Part shown: in pieces, positions 1 to 6,660 of the stretch | How positions within the stretch are numbered: the stretch's first letter is position 1 | Layout: every line of letters begins with the position of its first letter | Source of the DNA: an uncultured Desulfobacterium sp. | Lineage (GTDB): Bacteria; Desulfobacterota; Desulfobacteria; Desulfobacterales; Desulfobacteraceae | Direction: 5' to 3' | Length of the DNA stretch: 7,317 bases | Assembly: GCA_937124525.1 (NCBI GenBank) | Contig: CAKZLA010000184.1 | Span: forward strand, 1 to 7,317 | Notes under the pieces: model-generated | Seen by the model: only the letters and a program-made list of their open reading frames with translations | Databases searched by the model: none | What the model was told of the DNA's origin: nothing | Translations under genes and position numbers: made by a program

Positions 1-1747
1 GAAGGGAGGAGTGGAACCATCCCCGGTGTTGGTCACTGCCCTCAAGATAGAGATCTGCCGGGCGTTGGAGCCCGTCTCTTTCTTCCAGCACAGCGGCATG
101 GCTCACACCGGAGTCAAACCAGACATCCAGTATGTTGTGATCTTTTTCAAAGGTGGTGCTGCCGCATTTTGCACACACGGCGTCTTCTGGCATGAGATCT
201 TTGGCATCCCTGGCAAACCAGATGTCCGAAGAGTGTTCCAGGAACAGGCCATGGATTTTATCCACAGACTCCCTTGTGACATACACCTCCCGGCAATCCT
301 CGCAGTGGAACACGGGAATGGGAACCCCCCAGGAGCGCTGGCGGGAAAGGCACCAGTCGGGTCGATGCTCGATCATGGAATAAATCCGGGCCTTTCCCCA
401 GGCAGGAATCCAGTTAACGTTGTCGATCTCTTCCAGGCTTTTTTTGCGCAGACCCTTGTTATCCATGGAGATAAACCATTGGGGAGTAGCCCGGAAAATC
501 ACCGGTTTTTTACACCGCCAGCAATGGGGATAAGAGTGGGTAATGGGGGCATGTTGCACCAGGGCACCCAGACCTTCAAGTTTTTCAATGATTCCCTGGT
601 TTGCTTTAAGAATAAATTGACCCTCAAAATCGGCCACCTCATCGGTGAAACAGCCCCTGGCATTCACAGGAGAATAGGGTTTCAGGCCATAGCGAAGGCC
701 CACAATATTATCATCTGCACCATGCCCCGGGGCGGTGTGGACGCAGCCGGTACCGGCCTCCAATGTGACATGTTCCCCCAGGATAATGAGGGAATCCCGC
801 TCATACATGGGGTGGGTGCAACGTTTATTTTCAAGGTCCTTTGCTTCAATCTCGCCTAATATGCTGTAACCTTCAATGCCAAATTCTGCCATCACATTTT
901 CCACGAGATCCCGGGCCACAATCATGACCCCCTGTTCCGGGGTTTTTACGGCGGCATAAACAAAATCAGGATGGAGACAAATGCCAAGGTTGGCCGGGAT
1001 GGTCCAGGGGGTGGTGGTCCAGATCACCATGGAAACCTTTCCCCCACCGGCTCCTTTATCCAGGTCTTTCAATGCAGGTACAAATTCTGAGATGTCGTCC
1101 TTTAAAAGGAATTTTACATAAATGGAGGGGGACCCATGGTCATGGTACTCAATCTCTGCCTCGGCCAGGGCCGTCTGGCAGGAGCAACACCAATAGATGG
1201 GTTTTTTACCCAGAAACATGTCACCACTTAAAGCAAACTCGCCGCACTCCTTGGCAATGCGGTCCTCGTAGGCGTTATTCATGGTCAAATAGGGGGTGTC
1301 CCACTCCCCTGCCACACCAAAGCGCTTGAACTCCTCCCGCTGGATGTCCACAAAGCCTGCAGCATATTTCCGGCAGGCCTGGCGCACCTCCACCGGGGTC
1401 ATATTTTTTTTCTTTGATCCCAGTTTTTTATCCACATTATGCTCAATGGGAAGCCCGTGGCAATCCCATCCCGGCACATAGGGTGCATCAAACCCGTCCA
1501 TCTGTTTGGACCGAATAATAATATCTTTCAATATTTTATTAATGGCATGACCGATGTGGAGGTGACCGTTGGCATAGGGAGGGCCATCGTGAAGAATAAA
1601 GGAAGGACGACCCTTGGCAGCTTCTCGCATTTTTTGATAAAGCCCATTTTTTTCCCACTCTTTCATCTGGCCGGGTTCTTTATTGGCAAGATTTGCCTTC
1701 ATGGCAAACTTAGTCACCGGCAGGTTCAACGTTTTCTTGTAGTCCAT
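1..1747 (-). CDS. ileS: Isoleucyl-tRNA synthetase, N-terminal 582 codons (runs off the left edge)
   Basis: Class I cytosolic aminoacyl-tRNA synthetase that charges tRNA-Ile and edits away mis-activated valine. The frame is open from ATG 1745-1747 to the window edge. Visible in order: the ATP-binding signature HIGH at residues 64-67, GWDCHGLP (93-100), the CP1 editing-site motif TTTPWT (244-249), and [15 protein letters not shown], whose first Asp (345) corresponds to the editing Asp of the family. The last visible residues are [13 protein letters not shown]. The KMSKS loop and anticodon-binding domain lie outside the window; family length is about 930 residues. Two CxxC pairs (C482/C485, C525/C528) resemble an inserted zinc ribbon. 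The start is supported by GGAGG four bases upstream and by alignment of HIGH at the same residue number as in E. coli IleS. No internal stop or frameshift was found in the parts translated. Identification is secure. Confidence 0.97.
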   Translation of the reverse strand, partial: MDYKKTLNLPVTKFAMKANLANKEPGQMKEWEKNGLYQKMREAAKGRPSFILHDGPPYANGHLHIGHAINKILKDIIIRSKQMDGFDAPYVPGWDCHGLPIEHNVDKKLGSKKKNMTPVEVRQACRKYAAGFVDIQREEFKRFGVAGEWDTPYLTMNNAYEDRIAKECGEFALSGDMFLGKKPIYWCCSCQTALAEAEIEYHDHGSPSIYVKFLLKDDISEFVPALKDLDKGAGGGKVSMVIWTTTPWTIPANLGICLHPDFVYAAVKTPEQGVMIVARDLVENVMAEFGIEGYSILGEIEAKDLENKRCTHPMYERDSLIILGEHVTLEAGTGCVHTAPGHGADDNIVGLRYGLKPYSPVNARGCFTDEVADFEGQFILKANQGIIEKLEGLGALVQHAPITHSYPHCWRCKKPVIFRATPQWFISMDNKGLRKKSLEEIDNVNWIPAWGKARIYSMIEHRPDWCLSRQRSWGVPIPVFHCEDCREVYVTRESVDKIHGLFLEHSSDIWFARDAKDLMPEDAVCAKCGSTTFEKDHNILDVWFDSGVSHAAVLEERDGLQRPADLYLEGSDQHRGWFHSSL

Positions 1748-1771
1748 CTTTCCTCCACACTGGGATGTATC

Positions 1772-1799
1772 ATTATATATGAGTAGTGTTAAATTTAAA
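1772..1799 (-). promoter_or_regulatory. Probable ileS promoter
   Basis: On the minus strand a perfect -10 box TATAAT (1772-1777) sits 25 bases upstream of the ileS start. A weak -35 candidate TTTAAA lies at 1794-1799, spacer 16. The implied 5' leader is only about 18 nt, too short for a T-box or other attenuator. The promoter assignment is inference from consensus match and position. Confidence 0.45.
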
Positions 1800-2216
1800 T
1801 TATTTTCAACAAAAACCTTCAAAAAGAAGCCCGTAAAGACATTTCATCTGCAACGATTAAATATGTGCCTCATTTTTGCGGTAAAGCGGACCCGCTGCAG
1901 AAATTATGATTGATCACAGTTCATAAAAACTGTAAACAGTCAATCTAAGGCAAACAAGATAAAATTGTCAAGAACTAATCAACTTTATCCCTCTACAGGC
2001 TATTCCAGAATGCATGATCTCACGAATCAAGGCACAACATATAGCTGCTCATGAATTTTAATGTTGCTACAGACAGTGATTCTGTGAAGATATTCTTAGT
2101 TCCGTAACAGCCTGTCGACGATCAAATTTTTTCTGGTTAACTTTGCAAGAGTGGAATCAGGCATGGGATGAACAAAGACAGACAAAATTAAGATTACAGG
2201 CTTAAAACACAAGAGC
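1800..2216. other. AT-rich intergenic stretch with no convincing gene
   Basis: About 420 bases between the ileS promoter and the toxin-antitoxin promoter. It holds two short inverted repeats: AGCGG-AC-CCGCT at 1885-1896 and ACTGT-AA-ACAGT at 1929-1940, neither followed by a T-run. A stop-free stretch on the plus strand (2080-2205) ends in EWNQAWDEQRQTKLRLQA and stop. It has coding-like composition but no start codon or ribosome binding site, so it may be a gene remnant. I recognise nothing else here. Confidence 0.5.
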
Positions 2217-2245
2217 TTGACCAACCTGGTTTAAACCGCTACAAT
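2217..2245 (+). promoter_or_regulatory. Promoter of the toxin-antitoxin operon
   Basis: The -35 box TTGACC (2217-2222, 5 of 6 consensus) and -10 box TACAAT (2240-2245, 5 of 6) are separated by exactly 17 bases. Transcription would start near 2252, giving a leader of about 100 nt before the antitoxin. This is one of the best sigma-70-type matches in the window. Confidence 0.65.
2228..2237. promoter_or_regulatory. Palindromic operator candidate inside the promoter spacer
   Basis: GGTTTAAACC is a perfect 10-base palindrome lying wholly between the -35 and -10 boxes of the toxin-antitoxin promoter. Phd/YefM antitoxins are known to repress their own promoters by binding palindromes at or near the promoter. 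A protein bound here would block RNA polymerase. That this antitoxin binds here is inference. Confidence 0.45.
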
Positions 2246-2289
2246 AGGTCTAATTGAAATAAAAATCGTTTAGAAGGGAACCCGAAATC

Positions 2290-2319
2290 GCTGCATCAAT
2301 ACCGTCGGCATTGAGCATC
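2290..2319 (+). repeat. Imperfect inverted repeat in the antitoxin leader
   Basis: An arm at 2290-2302 (GCTGCATCAATAC) can pair with 2308-2319 (GCATTGAGCATC), with one bulged base and two mismatches. It lies 30 bases before the antitoxin start. It could be a second operator half-site pair or an RNA hairpin. The match is imperfect, so it may have no function. Confidence 0.25.
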
Positions 2320-2350
2320 AAGTCTCCAGATTAATAATAAGGAGTGAACA

Positions 2351-2584
2351 ATGATTATAAATGTATCCCAGGCAAAGACAAATCTTTCCAGGCTGATTGA
2401 TATGGCTTATCATGGTGAAGAAGTGATAATTGCAAAAAACAATCTGCCCCTTGTTGAACTGGTCCCGCATAAGCCAAAAGCAAAACGCAAACTCGGCCTG
2501 CTTGCAGGAAAAATCAATATTCCTGATGATTTCCTTAATGAGGATGAAGATATTAATGCCATATTTTACGGTGAACCGTCGTGA
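2351..2584 (+). CDS. Phd/YefM-family antitoxin
   Basis: 77-residue antitoxin of a type II toxin-antitoxin pair. The N-terminal part (MIINVSQAKTNLSRLIDMA, then GEEVIIAKNNLPLVELVP at about 22-39) is the Phd/YefM fold, which forms a DNA-binding dimer. The sequence aligns with the family pattern of a Ser-Gln-Ala-Lys helix followed by an 'I.k...P.a.L.p' strand. The C-terminal half is rich in Lys then acidic residues (DDFLNEDEDINAIF, about 56-72), typical of the flexible tail that covers the toxin active site. AAGGAG lies a few bases upstream of ATG, supporting the start. The stop codon TGA overlaps the toxin start GTG, so translation is coupled. Likely autorepressed through the palindrome in its promoter. 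Cognate pairing with the following PIN toxin is inferred from adjacency and overlap. Confidence 0.9.
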   Translation: MIINVSQAKTNLSRLIDMAYHGEEVIIAKNNLPLVELVPHKPKAKRKLGLLAGKINIPDDFLNEDEDINAIFYGEPS

Positions 2585-2952
2585 AAATTCTCGTTGATAC
2601 CCATATATTCCTGTGGATGCTGTCAGCACCGGAAAAACTTAACGAGAAAAGACGTTATGAACTGGAGACTCCGGCAAATGAAATTTTTCTGAGCGCCATG
2701 AGCATGGCCGAACTGATGATAAAACATTCCATCGGCAAAATAGACATTACGTTCAATCCCCTTGAAATGGCAGATCAAACCGGCATTGAGATACTCGATT
2801 TTTCAGGTTTGGATGCTGTGATGCTGGGGAAATTGCCCCTTCATCACAAAGACCCCTTTGACAGAATGCTGATTGCACAGGCCTTAACAAACAAGCTACT
2901 TCTGATGTCAGATGATTCAAAATTTCTACAATATGACTGTAAAATAATTTAA
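2581..2952 (+). CDS. vapC: PIN-domain toxin, VapC-type ribonuclease
   Basis: 123-residue single-domain PIN endoribonuclease. VapC toxins cut tRNA, rRNA or other RNA using Mg2+ held by a cluster of acidic residues. Those residues are visible: Asp6 in LVDTHIFLWML, Glu44 in SMAELMIKH, Asp91/Asp94 in HHKDPFDRMLIAQA, and Asp111/Asp112 in SDDSKF. Length is normal for the family. The start is GTG at 2581, overlapping the antitoxin stop by four bases (GTGA). An in-frame ATG would remove the first catalytic Asp, so GTG is the right choice. All catalytic positions are intact, so the toxin is probably functional. The RNA target cannot be read from the sequence. The DPFDR signature and the Phd/YefM partner fit the common Phd-VapC-like pairing. 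Confidence 0.93.
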   Translation: MKILVDTHIFLWMLSAPEKLNEKRRYELETPANEIFLSAMSMAELMIKHSIGKIDITFNPLEMADQTGIEILDFSGLDAVMLGKLPLHHKDPFDRMLIAQALTNKLLLMSDDSKFLQYDCKII

Positions 2953-2999
2953 AAGATGAACGTCTGAAAGCTGCTACTTGGTTACATAACCCTGTGTAC

Positions 3000-3029
3000 T
3001 TGATCACAATATTTGCCACTTTTTACAAT
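3000..3029 (+). promoter_or_regulatory. Probable thiN promoter
   Basis: TTGATC (3000-3005) and TACAAT (3024-3029) are separated by 18 bases, placing transcription start near 3036 and a leader of about 37 nt. No thiamine-pyrophosphate riboswitch fits in so short a leader, and none of its conserved sequence is seen. The promoter means thiN need not depend on read-through from the toxin-antitoxin operon. Confidence 0.5.
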
Positions 3030-3073
3030 CAATACACAAACGAACTCAGGCTTTTCTCATTTAAGGGTAAAAT

Positions 3074-3709
3074 ATGAAAATGATTGTTGTGGCAGGGGGA
3101 ACCCTCCTTGATCCCGGGACTTTTAAATCCATGGTATCCCGGGCAGACCGGGTGGTGTGCGCCGACGGCGGGGCCGGGCATCTGGCAGACATGGGCATTG
3201 TTCCCCATGTGGTCATGGGGGACCTGGATTCCATCGACTCTTCCCATCAAAGAAATCTTGAGGCTGCCGGTGTTGAATTTATCCGGCACCCCGTGGATAA
3301 GGATTACACGGACACCGAGCTTGCTGCCAGATGGGCCGTGGATAACGGAGCAACCCAGATCACCTTTCTTGGCACCACCGGCACCCGCATGGATCATACC
3401 CTTGCCAATATTTTTCTCATGGAAAAAATTGCCGCCATGGGGGTGGCCTGCTCCATGATGGACGACCACAATGAGATCCATTTGGTTCAGGATGAGATCA
3501 CTCTGGGAAAACGTCCCGGCACCTATCTGTCCATCATCCCCATCACCCAAAAAGTCACCGGTATCACCCTCACCGGACTTGCCTTTCCCTTGTTTAATAC
3601 CACCCTCTACCGGGGGGATTCCACAGGCATCAGCAACCGATTTAAGGCATCAACGGCCAAGGTCAGCCTTAAAACCGGCCTTTTAATGGTCACACTGTCC
3701 CACGACTGA
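3074..3709 (+). CDS. thiN: Thiamine pyrophosphokinase
   Basis: 211-residue cytosolic enzyme that transfers pyrophosphate from ATP to thiamine, forming thiamine pyrophosphate (EC 2.7.6.2). Motifs seen in order: CADGGAGHL (29-37), VMGDLDSI (47-54), KDYTDTELA (76-84), GTRMDHTLANI (103-113) and RGDSTGISNRF (180-190). The Asp-rich GDLDS and KDYTDTE segments are the ATP/Mg2+-binding part of the family. The last motif belongs to the C-terminal beta-sandwich thiamine-binding domain. Length is typical (about 210-220). AAGGG lies six bases before the ATG. The gene stands alone and converges on thyX. No other thiamine genes are in the window, so it may serve thiamine salvage or the last step of a pathway encoded elsewhere. 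In many bacteria thiamine monophosphate is instead phosphorylated by ThiL, so this gene suggests use of free thiamine. Confidence 0.95.
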   Translation: MKMIVVAGGTLLDPGTFKSMVSRADRVVCADGGAGHLADMGIVPHVVMGDLDSIDSSHQRNLEAAGVEFIRHPVDKDYTDTELAARWAVDNGATQITFLGTTGTRMDHTLANIFLMEKIAAMGVACSMMDDHNEIHLVQDEITLGKRPGTYLSIIPITQKVTGITLTGLAFPLFNTTLYRGDSTGISNRFKASTAKVSLKTGLLMVTLSHD

Positions 3710-3755
3710 ATATAATCATAATTGAAGACCAAATTGGATCTATTGGCTTGCCCAA

Positions 3756-3783
3756 CCCTGGGGATAATTGCTATCCGAACGGG
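3756..3783. other. Intergenic hairpin between convergent thiN and thyX
   Basis: GGATA (3762-3766) pairs with TATCC (3772-3776) around a 5-base loop, and CCC (3756-3758) can pair with GGG (3781-3783). On the plus strand no T-run follows, so it is not a canonical terminator for thiN. It could still help define the 3' end of the transcript. Confidence 0.3.
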
Positions 3784-3786
3784 TCG

Positions 3787-3808
3787 AAAAAACTTGCCCC
3801 CAAGGCAA
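3787..3808 (-). terminator. Probable rho-independent terminator of thyX
   Basis: On the minus strand TTGCC (3804-3808) pairs with GGCAA (3794-3798) across a 5-base loop, followed one base later by six T (3787-3792). It lies about 36 bases past the thyX stop. The stem is only five pairs, so efficiency may be modest. Confidence 0.5.
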
Positions 3809-3843
3809 TAACACCAATAAGCCAAGCCTGACCCCACATTCCA

Positions 3844-4509
3844 TTAACTCTGCCTTTTTACGAAAGTATCAATATCGGTGCGATATTTTTCGTACTGGGC
3901 CTCAAAGAGCACGGGCAGACGCTGATAAAAGGCATTCAGCAGGGGCAGCATTATCTGGCGGATCTGGGGATGCGAAGATTTGGAACAACGAAGGTTAAAG
4001 ATGTGCCGCCACTCTCTGATGTTGGCTGTGGTGATGATGTCGGTTTTAAGGCTGTTGGGCAATACACTACGGGCCTCCTGGGGCCGGGCTCCCATGTCCA
4101 GAAGATCCAGATAGGTTCTTTCCGCTACAGCCATGGATGCTTTCCATACCTCAAATTCAGGGGAGCCCTCCCCCCAGAAAAAGGGACGGATCACCGTGAT
4201 CTCCCGACCGAATTTTTCCTTGCCATAGTTGGCGTACCGGGTGCTCTCCTGGGAAAAGGAGCAGAGGCGATGGCGTACCAACTCATGGGTAATTCCCCGG
4301 TCGCACACAATGCGCACAGAAATAGATATATGCTCAATAACGCTTTCGTGGCCGGTTTTCATCAACCGCCGCAACAGCTCCCTGGCCGTGCCCTGGGCAA
4401 TTTTGTCCTCGGACTTGTAACAGGTCCGAGCCGCCAGTTCCAGCAAGCGATACACCTCCTCTTCTTCGGCCATGTGCAGTATTTCAAAATATGGCTCTAT
4501 TATTTTCAT
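3844..4509 (-). CDS. thyX: Flavin-dependent thymidylate synthase
   Basis: 221-residue enzyme that methylates dUMP to dTMP using methylene-tetrahydrofolate, with FAD and NADPH as reductant (EC 2.1.1.148). Unlike ThyA, it yields tetrahydrofolate. The ThyX signature RHR-X7-S is present as RHRLCSFSQESTR (79-91), with Arg79, His80, Arg81 and Ser89 in place. A conserved early segment KTGHESVIEHISISV (51-65) and the C-terminal nucleotide-binding stretch NIREWRHIFNLRCS (163-176, with the conserved Arg174) complete the fold. The active enzyme is a homotetramer. Length is normal. A purine-rich AGGGG lies about ten bases upstream of the ATG. It is transcribed the same way as leuCD, about 150 bases downstream, with promoter elements in the gap. 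The gene looks intact. Whether the genome also has thyA cannot be seen here. Confidence 0.97.
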   Translation of the reverse strand: MKIIEPYFEILHMAEEEEVYRLLELAARTCYKSEDKIAQGTARELLRRLMKTGHESVIEHISISVRIVCDRGITHELVRHRLCSFSQESTRYANYGKEKFGREITVIRPFFWGEGSPEFEVWKASMAVAERTYLDLLDMGARPQEARSVLPNSLKTDIITTANIREWRHIFNLRCSKSSHPQIRQIMLPLLNAFYQRLPVLFEAQYEKYRTDIDTFVKRQS

Positions 4510-4570
4510 TGATTTTTTCCCCTGTCAGTGGGTTATGTCTCAGTTGGCCTGTGGATTCATAGGTTGATAG

Positions 4571-4598
4571 ATGCCGACGGCAGAGCCCCCGGCGGCAT
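4571..4598. repeat. Near-perfect inverted repeat upstream of thyX
   Basis: ATGCCGACGG (4571-4580) is the inverted copy of CCGGCGGCAT (4589-4598) with one mismatch and an 8-base loop. It is GC-rich in an otherwise AT-richer gap. No T-run follows on either strand, so it is not a standard terminator. It overlaps the end of a candidate thyX -10 box, so it could be an operator, or a hairpin at the 5' end of the thyX mRNA or 3' end of the leuCD mRNA. Confidence 0.4.
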
Positions 4599-4656
4599 TA
4601 TACCATTTTCATTGCGTCGATGGCCGACATTAAGGCCGCGGACAACAACCTGTCAA
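4597..4656 (-). promoter_or_regulatory. Candidate thyX promoter elements
   Basis: On the minus strand TGGTATAAT (-10 box 4597-4602 with an extended TG) gives a start near 4590 and an 80-nt leader. It has no good -35 box at the usual distance. A perfect TTGACA lies at 4651-4656, just after the leuD stop, but its matching -10 is weak (TAATGT after 18 bases). One of these probably drives thyX. I cannot tell which. Confidence 0.35.
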
Positions 4657-4660
4657 TCCT

Positions 4661-5185
4661 TTAATAATTTTGATCCGCAAACTCAACCCAGCCCCCGGCC
4701 TTGACCAGGGACAGGTCATATTCGCTGACGGCAAATTTAATTTCCCGGGAGATCCCGTCGGCGGAGATGGTGAAGACTCCCTTATGAATATCAGTTTCAA
4801 GGGAAGTCTCTTTACCGGAAAAATCCGTAAACAGCCCCTCAACAAAATCCGCAGACAATTCCACGGCCATCATGCCACAGTTGAACATATTCTGGCGAAA
4901 AATCCGGGCAAACCCCGTGGCAATGACCATGTTGATGCCGTTGACTTCAAAGGCCCAGGGGGCATGCTCCCTTGAAGACCCGCACCCAAAATTGTCCCGG
5001 GTGATCACCACGGATTTCCCCTCAATGTCTTTTTGGGGATCAAACCCATCCAACACCAAGTCTTCCAAAAGGTTGGGCTTCAGGGCAATCTTGGTGCTTT
5101 CTGTTAAATATTTGGCCGGTATAATCTCATCTGTGTTGATGTCTGATCTGTCTAGAAACAGGACCTTGCCATTGAATGTTTTCAT
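4661..5185 (-). CDS. leuD: 3-isopropylmalate dehydratase, small subunit
   Basis: 174-residue swivel-domain subunit of the aconitase superfamily. With LeuC it isomerises 2-isopropylmalate to 3-isopropylmalate in leucine synthesis (EC 4.2.1.33), in the cytosol. Seen: DRSDINTDEIIPAKYL (12-27), carrying the mobile substrate-contact loop with YLTEST at 26-31, then DNFGCGSSREHAPWA (64-78), which provides the active-site Ser/Arg, then GFARIFRQNMFNCG (91-104). Length fits the short LeuD type (about 165-175), which pairs with the short LeuC type next door. The start is fixed by a strong Shine-Dalgarno and by overlap with the leuC stop (TAATG). The family also includes citramalate, homoaconitate and 2,3-dimethylmalate hydro-lyases, and no other leucine gene is in the window. 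Assignment to isopropylmalate is the likeliest but is not proven by sequence alone. Confidence 0.9.
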   Translation of the reverse strand: MKTFNGKVLFLDRSDINTDEIIPAKYLTESTKIALKPNLLEDLVLDGFDPQKDIEGKSVVITRDNFGCGSSREHAPWAFEVNGINMVIATGFARIFRQNMFNCGMMAVELSADFVEGLFTDFSGKETSLETDIHKGVFTISADGISREIKFAVSEYDLSLVKAGGWVEFADQNY

Positions 5186-6483
5186 TAGTTGTCACCTCCT
5201 GACTGGAAAAAGGGGGAGTTGGAAATTGTCCCGGTGAGGGCCGATGCCGCTGCCGTGGCAGGACTCATGAGATGCACCATGCCCCCCTTACCCATGCGGC
5301 CATTAAAATTTCTATTGGTGGTGGCAGCACAAGCTTCGCCCTCGGCCAGCACCCCGTTACTCATGCCAAGACAGGCCCCACAGGTGGGGTTGGTGACACA
5401 GAACCCGGCATCCATGAAAATCTTGATGATACCCGCAGAAAGTGCCCGACTGTAGATGTCCGGCGTGGCCGGACTGACAATGGCCCGAACTCCGGGGTTG
5501 ATCTCCTTGCCTTCAATAATTTTTGCGGCAATTTCAAGGTCTTCAAACCGACCATTGGTACAGGAGCCGATGTAAACCTGATGAATGGGCTCCCCCGCCA
5601 TGGCAGACACCGGTTTCACCTGGTCCGGCTTAAAACCGAATGTCACCTGGGGAACCAAATTTGTAACATCAAACTCAATGACATCCGTGTAATCGGCATC
5701 GGCATCCGGGGTAAATTCCTTAAATGCGTCAAGGGCAGCCTCTTTTGTGCCATACTCTTCTTTAATAAAGGGCCAGAGATAATCCACAGTCACCTGATCA
5801 GGCGAACAGATACCGCTGGTGGCGCCCGCCTCCACAGCCATGTTGCAAAGGGTCATGCGCTGGTCCATGGTCATGCTGTCCACCACCTTACCGGAAAATT
5901 CCATCACCCGGTTGGTGGCCCCATTGACACCGACCCTGGCAATGAGTGCCAGAATCACATCCTTGGCATAGACCCCTTTGGCAAGACTTCCGGTGATGTT
6001 CACCTTCATGGAAAGGGGTTTTTTAAAGGCACACACACCCTTTAAGATTCCCACCTCCAGATCGGTGGTGCCAACACCGGCGGCAAAGGCCCCAAAGGCC
6101 CCATGGGTACAGGTGTGGGAATCGCCCATGATGATGGTGTATCCGGGTCGGGCAAATCCTTTTTCCGGGAAAATGGCATGGCACACTCCATTGCGGCCAA
6201 TGTCAAAAAAATCAATGATATTATGACGCCGGGCCCAGTCCCGGAGAATCTTTCCCTGCAAAGCCGTTTTTGAATCCTTGGCCGGCGTAACATGATCAAT
6301 GACCGCCTTGATTTTTGTGGCATCAAAGACCCGATCCTTGCCCCGGGCCATGAGATCGGTGATGGCAATGGGGGTGGTGATTTCGTGGCAGAAAACCGCA
6401 TCCAGACGAAGCACCTGGATATCCCCGGATGGATTATCCACCAGGTGGCTATCAAAAATTTTTTCAGCTATTGTTTTACCCAT
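5185..6483 (-). CDS. leuC: 3-isopropylmalate dehydratase, large subunit (short type)
   Basis: 432-residue [4Fe-4S] subunit that performs the dehydration and rehydration of 2-isopropylmalate together with LeuD. The three cluster ligands are visible: Cys308 in YIGSCTNGR, and Cys368 and Cys371 in NPTCGACLG. The upstream active-site segments FCHEITTP (31-38) and GDSHTCTHGAFG (120-131) are intact. The length matches the roughly 420-residue LeuC type common in archaea and many anaerobes, rather than the roughly 465-residue enterobacterial type. The ATG at 6481-6483 follows AAGGG by several bases. The 3' end overlaps leuD by one base, so the two subunits are co-translated. The exposed Fe-S cluster suits an anaerobe. 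As with LeuD, citramalate or dimethylmalate activity cannot be excluded, because the subfamilies differ mainly in the small-subunit loop. Confidence 0.93.
   Translation of the reverse strand: MGKTIAEKIFDSHLVDNPSGDIQVLRLDAVFCHEITTPIAITDLMARGKDRVFDATKIKAVIDHVTPAKDSKTALQGKILRDWARRHNIIDFFDIGRNGVCHAIFPEKGFARPGYTIIMGDSHTCTHGAFGAFAAGVGTTDLEVGILKGVCAFKKPLSMKVNITGSLAKGVYAKDVILALIARVGVNGATNRVMEFSGKVVDSMTMDQRMTLCNMAVEAGATSGICSPDQVTVDYLWPFIKEEYGTKEAALDAFKEFTPDADADYTDVIEFDVTNLVPQVTFGFKPDQVKPVSAMAGEPIHQVYIGSCTNGRFEDLEIAAKIIEGKEINPGVRAIVSPATPDIYSRALSAGIIKIFMDAGFCVTNPTCGACLGMSNGVLAEGEACAATTNRNFNGRMGKGGMVHLMSPATAAASALTGTISNSPFFQSGGDN
5191..5200 (-). promoter_or_regulatory. Strong Shine-Dalgarno of leuD inside leuC
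   Basis: AGGAGGTGAC lies within the last codons of leuC, with AGGAGG nine bases before the leuD ATG. It is close to a full anti-Shine-Dalgarno match. It suggests LeuD is translated at high level in its own right as well as by coupling to the overlapping leuC stop. Confidence 0.8.
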
Positions 6484-6660
6484 GGCTTTTCCCTTCTACT
6501 TCTTTTATAAGAAACCCCGCCCAACAGCCTGTAATCATTGGAGTTTCAATTTTCGTTGTGACAGACCAGATCCCCAATACGGTCTGCCTGTGCCAGCCCA
6601 TTCCCCGTTGGGGGCGGTAGTCCCTGAAGGACAGGCCCGAACAATTTATTTCATATAAAA
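6484..6660 (-). promoter_or_regulatory. Structured leader upstream of leuCD (possible attenuator)
   Basis: About 180 nt before leuC holds several self-complementary segments on the minus strand. GCCTGT (6631-6636) can pair with ACAGGC at 6586-6591 or with a second ACAGGC at 6527-6532. The first ACAGGC overlaps the arm of another hairpin, GGCAGACC (6581-6588) with GGTCTGTC (6560-6567), so the two folds exclude each other. CCGCCCCCAAC (6607-6617) is nearly complementary to GTTGGGCGGGG (6515-6525). The latter is followed by TTTCTT, as an imperfect terminator would be. No T-box consensus and no run of leucine codons were found. The arrangement suggests a switch, but it does not match a class I can name. 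Confidence 0.35.

Noticed and set aside
11..859. 282-codon open frame on the plus strand
   Set aside because: It lies antisense to ileS, whose minus-strand frame carries all the expected synthetase motifs. The plus-strand translation shows no recognisable domain.
2281..2345. Integron attC site or cassette boundary next to the toxin-antitoxin pair
   Set aside because: No RYYYAAC / GTTRRRY core pair brackets the operon. The inverted repeat here does not have attC spacing.
2980..2991. GGTTA-CA-TAACC as a terminator of the toxin-antitoxin operon
   Set aside because: The 2-base loop is too small, forcing a shorter stem, and no T-run follows.
4670..6045. Several plus-strand open frames antisense to leuD and leuC
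   Set aside because: They are shadows of the minus-strand genes. None shows a known motif or its own ribosome binding site.
6600..6640. T-box leader upstream of leuC
   Set aside because: GGGACTACCGCCCC only loosely resembles the conserved T-box sequence, and no specifier stem with a leucine codon could be found.
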